Below are positions 1 through 11,989 of a stretch of DNA of 64,000 nucleotides, in pieces. The stretch covers positions 260,141,386 to 260,205,385 of the forward strand of contig NC_081406.1 of the NCBI RefSeq assembly GCF_030272615.1, given 5' to 3'. The notes under the pieces are model-generated. The model was not told the origin of the DNA. It searched no databases and saw nothing but the letters and a program-made list of their open reading frames with translations. Both the position numbers and the translations under genes were made by a program. Within the stretch, counting starts at the first letter, position 1. Each line of letters opens with the position of its first letter. The DNA comes from Cryptomeria japonica (lineage: Eukaryota > Streptophyta > Pinopsida > Cupressales > Cupressaceae).

Positions 1-18
1 CAAAAACTTGTAAATAAA

Positions 19-1545
19 ATGGCTCATACCCGATCACAGTCAAGGCAATGAGAAATAGAAATTGAAGAAGAAGAGGAGGAAAATATCAATGAATTTCAAG
101 AAGCACTTGGAGGAAATGCGAATGACGAAAACCCAAGTACTCCTACTCCTGCAACAATAGAAAGGGCTCAACACAAGCCTCTCTTTAACAGACTTTTTGA
201 CGAAATACTCAGGAGCAATGCGGATGCTCGCTTTTTAAAGCTTGCTCAAGAAGGATCCAAACTCCACTCTGACTTTGATCTTGCACAACTAAGACAAGCA
301 TCAGAACGACAAAGTCGCCATGAGGAAGAAAGAGGTAGAGATCACATCAGATATAAAATTCCTCGAGGTAACCCACCTCTGCTTCCTCCAAATGACATAG
401 AGATGTTGCGGCAACAAGTTGAAAATCTCGCCCACCAACTTCGCAGTGGCGTAAAGACTAATCAATTTTCACTCAATGACATTTGTCCCTATCCCTTTGA
501 TAGGAATATTTATATGCCACCTTTTCCATGAGGGTTTGAAACACCCAAGTTCAAAAAGTATAGAGGAAAAGGAGATCCTCGTGATCATGTCAAATAATTC
601 CACTCATCTTGCCTCGAAGTGGCATACGAAGATACGTACCTCATGCATCTTTTTCCCCAAAGCTTGGGAGGAACAACCACATCATGGTTTTCCCGACTAC
701 GAGGTGGCATTAGGACATTTGAAGAGCTAGTTCAGAATTTCTTGGCACATTACTCTCATAACATTGAACGTGATATCACCATGGCTGATCTATGTAACAC
801 TAAACAAAAACCAGGTGAACTATTCTCAGTCTTCCTACAACGATGGCATCAAATGTCTAGCAGACGTTCTCTTGAGTTACCTAAACAAGAACTAGTGGAA
901 ATATTTATTTCCAACTTAAATGAAGAAATGGAGTTTCATCTGGACGTCAAAGACACAAATTCTTTCAATGACATGATCACCAAAATCTTAAAATGTGAGC
1001 GAGCTCTCATCAAGAAAGGACTTATCAAAATCTATAATGAGCCAAAGGATGGTCCTCGCCCACGCTTCAATAGTGACAAACCAAGCTTCTGGAACAAAAA
1101 CAAAAATGTTGTCAACGACGGGGTTGTGGATGCAAGAACTATCAAAAGTGCACAACCTGTAGTTCGATTTGCAGGACAGAATCCCCCACCTCAGACTAAC
1201 ACAGTTGCTCCTCCAAATCAAGGCTGCATTACATCTCACGATGAACCCTGACTGTGTCAACAAAAACAAAAGCGAACATACACTCCCTTAAGGGAACCCA
1301 TCGAAATAGTATTGCGTCAACTAGTTTCTCAAAATTTGGTAACCCTACCCAAAACATCAAACTACGAACCACAAGTCAAACCTGCATGGTGGAGAGATAC
1401 TGAACATTGTGACTTCCATCAAGGAAGAGGACATAAGACAAGCAATTGTCACAGATTGAAAGATCTTATTCAGGATCTTATTGACTGAGGTGAAATCGAA
1501 ATTGAAGGACATGACCCAAAGACAACAACCAATGATCATCTTATG
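19..1545 (+). pseudogene. gag: gag polyprotein of Tat-type element (broken)
   Basis: Nucleocapsid/capsid precursor that packages element RNA. The frame opens at an ATG at 19 and stays in one frame to about 1545, interrupted by stops near 49 (TGA), 529 (TGA), 595 (TAA), 1249 and 1486. The N-terminus is acidic, with a run of Glu after the first stop. The middle carries the retrotransposon gag core (CPYPFDR, LFPQSLGG, VQNFLAHYS, NTKQKPGE), which matches the gag at 61.9-63.6 kb nearly motif for motif. Near 1409-1455 is a variant zinc knuckle, HCDFHQGRGHKTSNC, spaced C-x2-H-x4-H-x4-C rather than CCHC. Both elements in this window share that variant, so it is ancestral and not damage. At least two stops can be read as CGA changed to TGA. 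Confidence 0.85.
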
Positions 1546-1799
1546 TTTAAAAATCCACTTCTATCACAAGATCAATGGGGTCCTTCTACTTCCGGGAGAA
1601 ACACAGATACCACCAATTATACGCAAGCCTCATATAATTATAATGTGAATCACCTATACGATACTAGTGAACAAATTGCAACTATAACCATAAAAAATCC
1701 CAGCTCCACTTGCAATGTTGTTACATGCCACAGCAAAATTACCATAAAAGCAGCTCCATAAGGTACCCCATCTATCCCAAAGTAGTATAACCTTGTGGA

Positions 1800-2905
1800 A
1801 TAGTTAGACAAAATGCCTGCACTGATATCTATCTTAGAGCTATTGCACCTATCTCCATCTCATAAAACCATTTTGGATCAAGCTCTCCAAGAGGCGTCAG
1901 TCCCTGCAAACCTAAATACAGATCAGTTCCAAGCCATGGTTGGGAATTTAAACTCATCACCTTGTCTCACTTCTTATGAAAGTGACAACTCTTCCTTCTA
2001 GCAACCTCAGAACGCTTCCCTACACATTGAAGGATTTATCAACCAGCATAGGATCAAGCGAGTCTTGATCGATAATGGAGCCGGCCTAAATATTTGTACA
2101 CTGCAGTTGGTCACAGCCTTGGGATATGCAATAGAATTAGTGGATCCCTGCAAGAAGATCACAATCAAAGCCTATGACGATGCAGAGCGTTCATCCAAAG
2201 GGGCTATGGTACTACCAATCTGAGTGGGCCTTGTGGTGAAACACATCATCTATCAAGTTCTGGACCTTCCTCTGCCATAAAATCTATTGTTAGGAAGACC
2301 TTGGATACACGCCATGTAAGTTGTTCCATCCACCTACCATCAGTGTATCAAGTTCCCACATAATGGTGTAGGAATCACAATCTTGGGAGATGCAAATCCC
2401 TTTGCGTATTGTCATAATACCAGTCATCAACCAGAGATTACCATTCCTAACAATAGAGAAGCCATCTCCTCCACATCATACATAAGTCCAGCCTCTCTTG
2501 TCAGTTCAAACACCACTATACCCAAGAAAGAAAAGCTTAAGATGAAAATAGCAGAGGAAGGTCCTGGGGAATACAATTTGAGTCAACTTTTTTGTGTGGG
2601 ACAAATGCCCACGTCTCCTAGAACACATGGAAAACCTCAGCAGTTACTTCAACAACCATTGATCAAGCCAGCATGTCCTTTGACACCTTTCATCTTTGGA
2701 AAGAGTCAAGAAGAAAAAACCAGAGATGAGGACTTAGCGGGATGGATCTATAAAGATCCCATCACCACCAATATTCGCAAGCTACACTTCCCACGGATCA
2801 GTATGGCAAAGGCCTTCTCATTATGCAAAGAGTGGGTTATGATGGTCAGAGTGCTTTGGGACCTTGCAAACAAGGACGACATGAACCACTATTGCCGGAA
2901 TTAAA
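1800..2905 (+). pseudogene. aspartic protease and gag-pol linker of Tat-type element (broken)
   Basis: Protease that would cleave the polyprotein. Same frame as gag. A conserved stretch around 1813-1960 (ILELL, QFQAMV) also occurs at the right edge of the window in the second element, just ahead of where its protease would start. The catalytic triplet is in VLIDNGAGLNIC near 2062-2097 (Asp-Asn-Gly in place of the commoner Asp-Ser/Thr-Gly), and the second conserved strand LLLGRPWIH lies near 2284-2310. Stops interrupt near 2001, 2221 and 2278. The region after 2383 (GDANPF onward) is a linker of low similarity to anything I can name. Confidence 0.75.
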
Positions 2906-2990
2906 ACCCAAGGATAATATAGGCTTAGGCTTTCAAAAGGAGATCCTTCCTAAGCTCATATTCAAAGGAAAGCCCAACAAACCACTATAT
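2832..2990 (+). other. G-patch-like segment in the pol N-terminus
   Basis: After a one-base frame change near 2830 the frame reads GYDGQSALGPCKQGRHEPL, then later IGLGF. The spacing G-Y-x-G-x-x-x-L-G-x-x-x-Q-G-x-x-E-P-L fits the glycine-patch motif, an RNA-associated module that occurs in some retroviral and plant Ty3/gypsy polyproteins between protease and RT. The pattern match is mine by eye; several of the usual glycines are substituted. Confidence 0.45.
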
Positions 2991-3014
2991 TAGCCTATTG
3001 CCAAGAGGACACCT

Positions 3015-4127
3015 TTGATTATCAAAGCAACATCAAACACCATTGCAACTGCCCCACTGAGGCTAAAAATCCCAACACAATCATCTACAACGCCAATCAT
3101 CCCACCAAACAAACCAACAATCCCACTAGCAGCAGCCATAACATCAATAGCACCATTAGCAGCAGCAACTATATCAGAACCCATAGCAGTATCTACGACA
3201 CCAGCAGTTCCAACAGAAGAAGTAGAGTCAACACTACCAATACTCCCCATATCAAATTCATTGATCCCCATCATCCTTCCTGCAACACCAATCATTTCAT
3301 CTAAAAAGGTACATCAATCGATCACACCTGTAGTGTTTAACTCAAAGGACATCCTAGTATGGTATAGTAATTGGATACTGGAAAGTGACCCAGGGACCGA
3401 CTCACACGAATGGGAATTTGATTCCATCCAACTTAATACTTTAGATGAGGAATACACATCACTACCTCCACCTCGCAAAGACATCCCTATTTACGGAGAC
3501 GCACGGATAAAGACCTCTTGGGTTCTTGAGCTGGAAACTTCTTCCACAGACCCTACATCACATCCTACGCCTGATTCTGACAAGGAGAGTACCATCAATG
3601 ACCTTCACCATAATGTCTTAACCCTCACTGACACATCTAACAAACTTAACCTAATCGATGAGGTAATGCCTATTATCCATCCTGAACTCATCAAATGGAA
3701 CCAACCTAATCCCCCATGTCTTGATCATTTCCAAAATGATGAGGCCATCATTGACTTTTTGGAACTACGGGATAACATACCAAGCGGTGATCACAAAGCT
3801 AGATTCGCCATAGAACTTAATAGCACAACATACTTTGGGGTGGATGCCAAACCTTTCAGCTACAAAAATATAATAATAAAACATGGATCTTCCAGTGAAA
3901 ACCACACTGTGGCACTTTTTGATCCAACAAAAGTAAAAGGAAAGAGTGTATCCAATGGTGAAAACCTCTCTGAGGCGTCGGTGGGTGAAAGGTTTGACAT
4001 TCTCCCTGCTAGTACACAACAGGAACGATCAATGATTCTCATCGAGGAAACAAAAGAATACAACGTGGGGACTCTTGAAACTCCTCACCACATACATCTG
4101 GCATCTCTTCTAACTCTAGAGGAATAG
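3015..4127 (+). pseudogene. Thr/Pro/Ile-rich linker between protease and reverse transcriptase
   Basis: A 370-codon open stretch in the same frame as the RT that follows. The first ~100 residues are rich in Thr, Ile, Pro, Ala and Ser (low complexity, likely disordered). The rest is acidic with no domain I recognise. It joins the G-patch-like segment to the RT. No ATG begins it; it follows a TAG near 2991, so it is part of a polyprotein and not a separate gene. It keeps one frame for 1.1 kb, longer than any other part of this decayed element except the antisense ORF. Confidence 0.55.
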
Positions 4128-4129
4128 CC

Positions 4130-4960
4130 TAAATTTGTAGAGTTCTTTCAAAAGCATCAGATTAACTTTGCATGGTCATATGCAGACATGCCTGGGCTTG
4201 ATCCTAATTTAGTCATGCATCACCTCACCATAGCAGAAGGAGCCAAACCTGTCAAGCAGAAGCTTCGTAAGATGCATCCTCAGATTGCAGTACTAGTCAA
4301 AGTAGAACTCAAGAAACTCCTAGATGTTAGTTTCATTAGACCAATTGATTATGCAGATTGGATATCTAATATTGTGCCTATCAGCAAACCAAATGGGGGC
4401 ATCTGTATTTGTACTGACTTTAGAGATCTAAATAAGGCATGTCCTAAGGATGACTTTCCCCTACCAAACATTGACATCATAGTGGACCTAACAGCAGGAC
4501 ATGCCATGCTTTCTCTCATGGATGGCTTTTCAGGATATAATCAAATAAAGATCACACCTGAGGATCAACATAAGATAGCCTTCACATGTCCATGGGGCAC
4601 ATACTACTAGAATGTAATGCCTTTCGGTCTAAAGAATGCAAGAGCGACCTATCAATGAGCAATGACCACCATCTTCCATGACATGATGCATACCATAATG
4701 GAAGATTATGTTGATGACTTACTGGCAAAATCACTCACAAGAGAAGGTCATCTAGACATATTAGAGAAAATCTTTGAGAGACTAGAACAATATCATGTTT
4801 GGCTCAACCCAAAGAAATGTGTCTTCGGAGTAACCTCAGGGAAGCTTATAGGATACATTGTCTCAAGCAAAGGCATTGAAATCGATCTAGCAAAGGCCAA
4901 AGCAAACATGGACATGCCACCTCCAAAGAACATCAGTTAGCTAAGGACATTACAAGGATG
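4130..4960 (+). pseudogene. Ty3/gypsy reverse transcriptase (broken)
   Basis: RNA-directed DNA polymerase domain. Conserved blocks in order: DFRDLNKACPKDDFPLPNID near 4420-4480, LMDGFSGYNQI near 4517-4550, MPFGLKNA near 4618-4640 and the catalytic YVDD box at 4707-4718, followed by LNPKKCVFGV near 4804. The two Asp of YVDD are intact. Stops break the frame near 4127 (before the domain), 4608 and 4656. The last reads ATYQ-stop-AM where family members usually have Arg, which suggests CGA to TGA. Downstream thumb sequence to 4960 is recognisable but has several stops. Confidence 0.9.
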
Positions 4961-5560
4961 ACTACAATCCATCTAAAGATTCATTGTACAACTGGCAGAT
5001 AAGTGTCACCCCTTTACACACCTATTACACAAGAATATCTGATTTCAATGGGATACCAGATGCCAGCAAGCATTCCAGATGCTTAAAGACTATTTCATAA
5101 ATACACCATTGCTGGTCCCACCAAACTTGAGTAGACTTCTATTACTCTATATATCAGCAACAAATATGACATTGGGTGTACTATTGTCACAACACAATGC
5201 GGAAGGGAAAGAGTGCGTTATTTACTACATCTCTCGCACACTGGTTGGCTATGAACTCAATTATACACCTATTGACGAGCTTGCCTAGCAGTAATCTTGG
5301 CAGCCACTAAACTAAGGCACTATTTGTTGACACATAAAGTACAGCTCATTGCGAAGATTGATCCACTCAAATACTTACTTAGCAAAGCAGCATTGATAGG
5401 TTGTTTGGCCAAATGGGTGATGATTCTCAATGAATTTGACATTGAGTATGTTGACCGTAAAGCTATCAAAGGTCAAGTTATTGCAGATCAGTTGGCCGAT
5501 GCACCACTCATAGGCAATCATCCTCTCATTTCCAATTTTCCAGATGAAGAGATATTCATG
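4960..5560 (+). pseudogene. RNase H domain (RT-linked) and connection region, frameshifted
   Basis: RNase H that would degrade the RNA strand during reverse transcription. Recognisable blocks: TPLLVPP near 5105, YISATNMTLGVLLSQ near 5149-5195, VIYYISRTL near 5218, and after a frame change KLRHYLLTHKVQLI near 5310. The break is one missing base at 5285-5297: ELA and AVILAAT belong to one block but lie in different frames. The segment ends with IADQLADAPL near 5483-5512, the usual junction to the second RNase H. Confidence 0.8.
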
Positions 5561-6005
5561 ATCACAACAGCACAACCATGGAAACTATACTTTGATGGTT
5601 CATACACTAGGCATGGCTCAGGGGCAGGCATTTTGTTTATCACACCTCAAGGTGACAGCATCCTGAAGTCTTATAGGCTCACATTTCCATGCACCAACAA
5701 TATAGCAGAGTATGAGGCCTTGATCACAAGACTTAGGTTGGCCGTACAATGGAAATTACAAGAACTAGAAGTATATGGCGACTCCCAACTGGTCATTCGA
5801 CAAGCAACTGATGAATATCAAACAAAGGATGACAAACTCATGTCGTACAAACAAATGGTGGACAAATTAAAGGCATCATTTACTATTATCACCTTTGAGC
5901 AGATACCAAGAGATCAGAATTGAGCTGCTAATGCTATGGCTACTATTGCATCTGTCCTAGATCTTCCACATAATTCAACATGCTATGAGTTCTTGGTAGA
6001 ATAGC
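5560..6005 (+). pseudogene. second (archaeal-like) RNase H domain, diagnostic of Tat lineage
   Basis: A second RNase H fold directly after the first: WKLYFDGSYTRHGSGAGI near 5578-5630 (first Asp), NNIAEYEALITRL near 5698-5735 (Glu) and YGDSQLVIRQ near 5776-5805 (second Asp). The final motif reads RDQN-stop-AANAMA near 5910, where the usual last Asp is Asn. A dual RNase H is a known signature of the plant Tat/Ogre lineage. The single in-frame stop lies at about 5921. Confidence 0.8.
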
Positions 6006-6199
6006 TTTGGATCCCTGCTTATGATATCCCCAAATCCAAGATAATATGTCACCTTGTTGGTTCTGAATCCCCATGGTATGGTGAGTTCTACACCTACCTC
6101 CGCGATCACACACTTCCTCCTAACCAATCGAATAACCAACGTAAAACCTTCATTCGCCAAACTGCTCGATATACCATTATTGCCGAAACCCTATACCAA

Positions 6200-7328
6200 C
6201 GCAGTCTTGATGGTACTCTCCTTCGATATCTAGAACAAGATAAGATAACAAAGGCCTTGGAAGAGGTACATGAAGGAATTTGTGGAACTCATGCAAGCGG
6301 TTCGTCACTAGCCAAGAAACTCCTGTGCACTGGATACTATTGGCCATCTACGGAAAAAGACATACTACTTTATCAGAAAGTGCAAGAAATGCCAAGTTCA
6401 TGGTGACCTGATACATGCACCAGCACAAGATTTGCAACCAATCACAACACCATGACCTTTTTGTCAATGGGGCCTTGACCTTGTGGGTAAAATCCATCCA
6501 TCTTCATCCAACGGCCACAAATTCATTATTACCGCCACTGAATATTTCACAAAGTGGATCGAAGTTGTTCCACTTACCCAAGTTACTGGCAAGCAAATCG
6601 CCTCATTCATCCTCAATTACATCATCTGTCGGTATGGTGTACCCATGTCCATCATCATAGATAACGGTCTTCCTTTCAAAAATCAAGATGTCCATGAACT
6701 CTATGAGAAATTTCACATCCAACACCTCTTTTCCACTCCCTATTACCCACAAGGCAATGGTCAGGCTGAAGCATCAAACAAGAACATATTGAGGATCCTA
6801 AAGAAGACAGTCAATGATGTCAGTCATGATTGGCATGTTCAATTGAATCCAGCACTATGGGCATATCGAACTAGGATTTGAACCCCTACAGTCGCAACTC
6901 CCTACTCATTGGTCTATGGTACAAAAGCTATTTTACCTATTGAGGTCGAGATACCATCACTACGGGTTTCCTTACACAATCTCATAGATGATGAAGCATA
7001 CAGAGTATCCCATCTTCAGGACTTAGAGATACTTGATGAGAAGCTACAAGCTGCATACAATCACCTCAAGGCCTATCAATAGTGCATGAGCAGAAGCTAT
7101 AATCATTGAGTTAGACCTTGTACATTCAAGGCAAGTGATCTTGTTCTTTTAGAAAATCCTCATAACCAACCCAACTGAGAACATCAAGGAAAATTTGAAT
7201 CAAATTGGTTGGGTCCATATATTATCACTGCTGTATTTGGGTCCGAGGCATATCAGTTGTCTACTTCAGAAGGAGAACCGCTAGCAGATCCGATCAATAG
7301 CATGCACCTCAAATGGTTTTATACATAA
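6200..7328 (+). pseudogene. integrase of Tat-type element (frameshifted)
   Basis: DDE integrase that would insert the cDNA. The N-terminal zinc domain reads VHEGICGTHASG near 6267 and CKKCQ near 6381-6396, with a frameshift between them (~6375). Catalytic residues: Asp in GLDLVG near 6473, Asp in IIDNG near 6655, Glu in GQAEASN near 6762, with the spacing expected for D,D35E. The C-terminal part has YGTKAILPIEVEIPS near 6919-6965 and ends SMHLKWFYT before a TAA at 7326. I see no chromodomain, in keeping with the Tat lineage. Stops occur near 6457, 6880, 7081 and later. Confidence 0.85.
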
Positions 7329-9965
7329 GTTGCACAGAGCATCAGGCTCTCCTACATACTGGCTAAAATACCAAAAACATCTAGATAAAGGTCCTGAAGA
7401 AAAATACAAAAAACATCAAAATAGTAAAGAAAAATCATGCATCCAAATAGTGAACAACCACTCCGGTGGCACCTTGGGTAAGTACGATGGTGAAAACCTG
7501 GCAAACAGGGGCCACTTGTAAAGGCTATGGCTCCATTGTCTTTCAGACTTGTTGCGATCACATTCACTACATACACACATCCATCCGTTTAAACCATGAC
7601 TTGTTATTTATCTGCAATCAAGAAAGTACTTCATGCGTTTAGCATCCCGCTTTTTCATAGTGATGTTTAAACTGGGGGCAATGCCCTTAATCTAGTTGGA
7701 TGGAAGTGGATTATACATTATTCTTATGATTTGTTGGGTTCTTCATTCAAAACTATCTCGCAAAATCCAAAAACATTGGAAAACAATCATCAAAAATACC
7801 AAAAACATTCCAAAATCATCTCACAAAATCCAAAAACATTCAAAATGTCTCACAAAATCCAAAAACATTAGAAAACATTGAAAATCAAATAGAAAAACAT
7901 GGCAGGCACATTGTACATACTCATCCACGTAGATACCAAACAAGCATTGAAAAATACTCGCATGATAATCACTTCTCAAAATCAACCAAACAATCAACAT
8001 CAACACTCAAATTTTCTTCAACAAGGATGCATCCTTCCTTACCAAAACAAAGACAAAATGACATTTTCTTTGACAAGAAAATTATGTTTAAGCTACCAAA
8101 TACTTGGTTGATTTATGGGTTATTCATATCAGTTCTTATAGCATTGTTTGTGTATCTTTTGCAGATCATTCTGATGAAGTTTTGGGGCATGTACTAATGG
8201 TGTCTACGTGGGAAGCTCACTAAGCTACCTGATTTTATGCAAAAAGCAGTCATAGATCACTACGGCTTGCTGACTACAATGTATACCTCGACCATATGAG
8301 CATGAACCATTACCAAGGATGCATATTCTTTATTCTTTATGTACATACTGTTTGCTTACAAGAACAATGCTCCTTCTTTGGTTCCTCCTCATCCAATTTG
8401 GATAAAGGTTTTTGTCTCTTATTAAGGTATGAACTTGTCTCAGGATATGATCAGCCCAAGATCAAGGAGGACAATCCAAGTCATGCATGAACGGAGATGA
8501 TCCTTGTCTATTCTGCAAGCAATACTCTTGTCAACTTGATCAATTATATCATGTTGCTTGTATTAACTTGCTATATCAAAATCCATGTAAGGAATACTCA
8601 GGTCATCTTGAATCATTATGTCAAGTTGCTTGTATTTTCTTACAACATTTTAAAGCTCAATGATGAAAAATAAAGAACAATGGATCATCATTTCATCTCA
8701 TCTGTTTATATTGCGTTTCGTTTCATACCATCCATCCATTTACTCATTTATTTTCATAATTTTGCATGAAAGTGTGAACAAAAGTTAAAATGAGCAGTTC
8801 TGCGACAATTGAGCTTGTTTTTGGACACAATCATGACCGAGTATTCTGATACATCATCAATGCATCATGCAAAGTCTAAAACACCTTGCATTCATCCATC
8901 ATGATCATATCATCATCATTACATTTAGTTGCATTTTGCATCAAGAATATTTCATATCATTTTAGTTGTTTAAAATGCATATAGTTCATTATCATTTATT
9001 AACATTTATATCATCTCATCATTGCATAATGTTTAGATTCATTCATATAAACCAATTGGCCTTGATTGTATTAGCCATTTACTCTGCATTCATTTAGTGT
9101 CAGTTATCAATTATCATTTTATCATCCTTTATTATCCTTTATCATTTACCGTTGCATACATTCATTTATCTATTCATTTAGTTAAAAAGTGCATTGATTC
9201 ATCCATTATTAGTGTCTTATTATACTCATCTTAGGATTCATTTAAATTGCATTCATTATCCCTTTTTAATTGCATTAAGGTGTAGTTATTAACCATAAGT
9301 TGCATTATCATCACATTATCATTTTACTTCATCATATTTAGACATTTAGAATCATAAAACCATTTGTCTCAAACATTGGTTCATACCATTTTATATATAC
9401 ATCATAAACATATGCATTCATTTAGAAATCATCATATAAACATTTGTACTTTACATTTGTTCATCCATCTTACATTCATCTAAAAACCATCTAGATGCAT
9501 TTACATAAATAAATCATTCATTCATTACATTAAAATCATTGCATATCATTAGCCCATCATTATATCGATATGAAGCACAAGATCTTGTCTATATCATCAT
9601 AAGCATACATCATCATCATGGCATTACATACATAAAAGCATTACACCAAACAAATCATACACACACATATAAACCTGCATTCATGTGTTAGTATCCAATA
9701 TCATAAATCATCATAAAACATGCATACAGGAATCATCTCATAAATGCATACATATACACGTATCCATCTAAGCATAAACTCATAAACTCATCATCCTGCA
9801 TAACATCCATACATATCAAAATGCATATCATCAAAATATGGGATCTCCTCATATATATCATCTCATGTATTAGAGTACAATGAAGTCTACAAAAACGACT
9901 ACCAAGAGCCATCCAAGACATAGTCCAAAATGATCATATAAATATATGCATGCAAAAATGCTCTC
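7329..9965. other. non-coding spacer of the Tat element between pol and antisense ORF
   Basis: No gene recognised. It includes a tandem AAAAACATT/CAAAATCC stretch (7757-7890), a polypurine-like GGGGG at 7673-7677, and from 8640 to 9960 a low-complexity region built of CATC, CATTT and ATCATT words. Small open frames here (for example 8296-8490) look random. Tat elements are known to carry long non-coding spacers at this place. Confidence 0.5.
7757..7890. repeat. short tandem repeat around CAAAATCCAAAAACATT
   Basis: The word CAAAATCCAAAAACATT recurs four times with variable spacers (near 7760, a weaker copy near 7795, then near 7827 and 7856). Reads as local slippage duplication inside the retrotransposon spacer. 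Confidence 0.7.
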
Positions 9966-11985
9966 TCAGATGCCACTCTGACCAGATGCTGCACCACCAT
10001 CACCACCTACTCCCCCACTAGTCCCTGCACCATCCGACCTATCTCTCCGTGGAGGCCCCATCAAACCCCCACTAGCTCCTACACCACCTAACACCTCTCT
10101 CCATCATGGACCCACCACACCCCCACTACTCTGTATCCTTTGAGACTGCTCTGACCCGATCTACCACATCTGTGTATAGCTCAGTGCTCGCTGACTAGCT
10201 AGCACCACCTGCTCATATAATCCCCACCAATACTCTATCTCCACCTGTGCCTGTCCAAACTATCTCATCACCTCCCCAGTAGGACCCTGTGCTCCTACTC
10301 CAACCTGGACTCTCTCCTGTAGCTCTGCTAATCTCTCCACTACACTATCCCTCTCCCGCAGCGCTACAGTCAACTCTAACTCTCGTGCAAATAGTTGCAC
10401 ATCTCTCGCTGCAACCTCCGCCTCCAGATCCTCCACCTGTGTCTCAGCTGCTGTCAATCGAGTATGCAAATGTGCTAGCATATGCTCTCGAGGAACACCA
10501 CCCCCTGTCGCTCCCTCCCCCATCTCTATAGGTGCCTCTCCAATGGCTCCCTCCCCTCTATCCATCAGTATCTCCCTTTCCATACCTCGGCCACCTAATC
10601 TAACTCCTCCCGTCACTAACGGTCCTTGTGATATCCGCAGTGGCAATCCGCCTCTCCCTCTCCGTTGGACCCAACCACCTAAGCTACCTACTCTGCCACC
10701 TCTACCATCTCCTCCTCCTCCTCCTCTATCACCACCATCCCCCCTCCCTCATCCACCTATCATCGATCCTTGACCTCCTCCCCTCCTCCATCTCTGTCCC
10801 CTCTCCTCCTCAAAATATGGAATAGGCTCTGCTGGATCTGATATCCGCAGAATCGAATGAGCCGCCATATACTGCGTATACTCCTCTGATACCTCTGCAT
10901 CTACCACCCTCAGCCGTATATACCATGGCCTCGCCTGAAGCATCCAGAACTCTGCCACTACCTGATCATAAGGAAATACTAGCCCCCATGCATATCTCTC
11001 TCAGACCACTCTAGCATACTCTCCTGATCCCCTTGGCAATCTTTGTTGCTGCCCAAACTGTCTCATCCCCTGGCCCAGCACCTGTCTCTCTACATCATAC
11101 CATGTCTGCACAATGAGGAATCAGGTCATGAATACATATGGCATCGTCTTTGCATCATCCTTCCAGGGCTCGCACTCAATGTAGGGTCTCCAAATCACTG
11201 CATCCATGTCATCTAACGCCCACCGCCACCACTCTAACTTCCCTAGGTGGGGCTAACTCATCATGTCACTGTACATGAACATATAGGGCTGATCAACTGT
11301 CTGAAATCTCAGACTTACTGGTTGCATCACCAGTAAGTGCTCCCATGCCCAAATGTGTAGTAGCATCACTCCCACTACCAAGGAGCCTCTCCCATGGTAT
11401 GCTACCTTATGCAGCTCCTGATACATGTGCACTAACATGCATGGTCCCTAGGCAAATCAGGTCCCCTCTGTCATCATCAACTCTATAACCTGTCCCCACC
11501 CAACGGCCAGATCATGCGATCGCCTATCAGAACATAGTTGCCCTCCCACGATCCCAGACAAAATTACTGGCAATGGCTCATACAAAGCCACAATATCCTC
11601 CCAGGCTATGGAGCCATCATCAATGTACACGTCCTCATCGAAGAATCTCTGTACCGCTAGAGTCCCCCATGATCTATCATAAGTAACTAGCTTAGCCCGA
11701 ATGGGAATATGCAGGATGTGCCACACATCCTCCAGTGTCACCGTCATCTCCCCCTGCGCTAAGTGAAATGTGCAGGTCTCATTGTGCCAGCGCTCTGCCA
11801 ACGTTGTGATCAAATCGTGATTCATCTGAATCACGGGCATATGCATCACATCATACAGCCCAGTCGCTGTAATACAATCAATCTCGGCTTCTGTCAACCG
11901 ATCCCGTAACCCCTATGTAGCCGGATGTCTCTCACACAACTGTAAGATGCGTAGATCCTTCTGCACACGGGCATCAATCAATCAT
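9966..11985 (-). pseudogene. antisense ORF of the Tat element: plant mobile domain protein with Gly/Arg-rich and coiled-coil tail
   Basis: Read right to left in one single frame for about 670 codons, with roughly ten in-frame stops and no frameshift. From the N-terminus: RVQKDLRILQLCERHP, then the plant mobile domain (PMD) signature around 11700-11850 (LITTLAERWHNETCTFHL, GEMTVTLEDVWHILHIPI), a middle part with QPYMFMYSD and WRPYIE, and RQFGQQQRLPR near 11040. A Gly/Arg-rich low-complexity tract follows (10640-10800), then a heptad-like coiled coil (10290-10500) and a Gly-rich end with TGA at 9966-9968. PMD occurs in plant proteins such as MAIN/MAIL1 and in some retrotransposons; antisense extra ORFs between pol and 3' LTR are reported for Tat elements. 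Stops such as MT-stop-FL and VV-stop-ER fit CGA to TGA. No clear ATG remains at the 5' end. Confidence 0.8.
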
Positions 11986-11989
11986 CATC

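Noticed and set aside
988-1269. Minus-strand 93-codon ORF
   Set aside because: Shadow of gag in the opposite strand; no motif.
7671-8200. 3' LTR of the first Tat element starting right after GGGGGCA at 7671-7680
   Set aside because: The related element at 57.3 kb has an LTR homologous to 13112, not to this sequence, and no repeat partner or TATA box is seen here.
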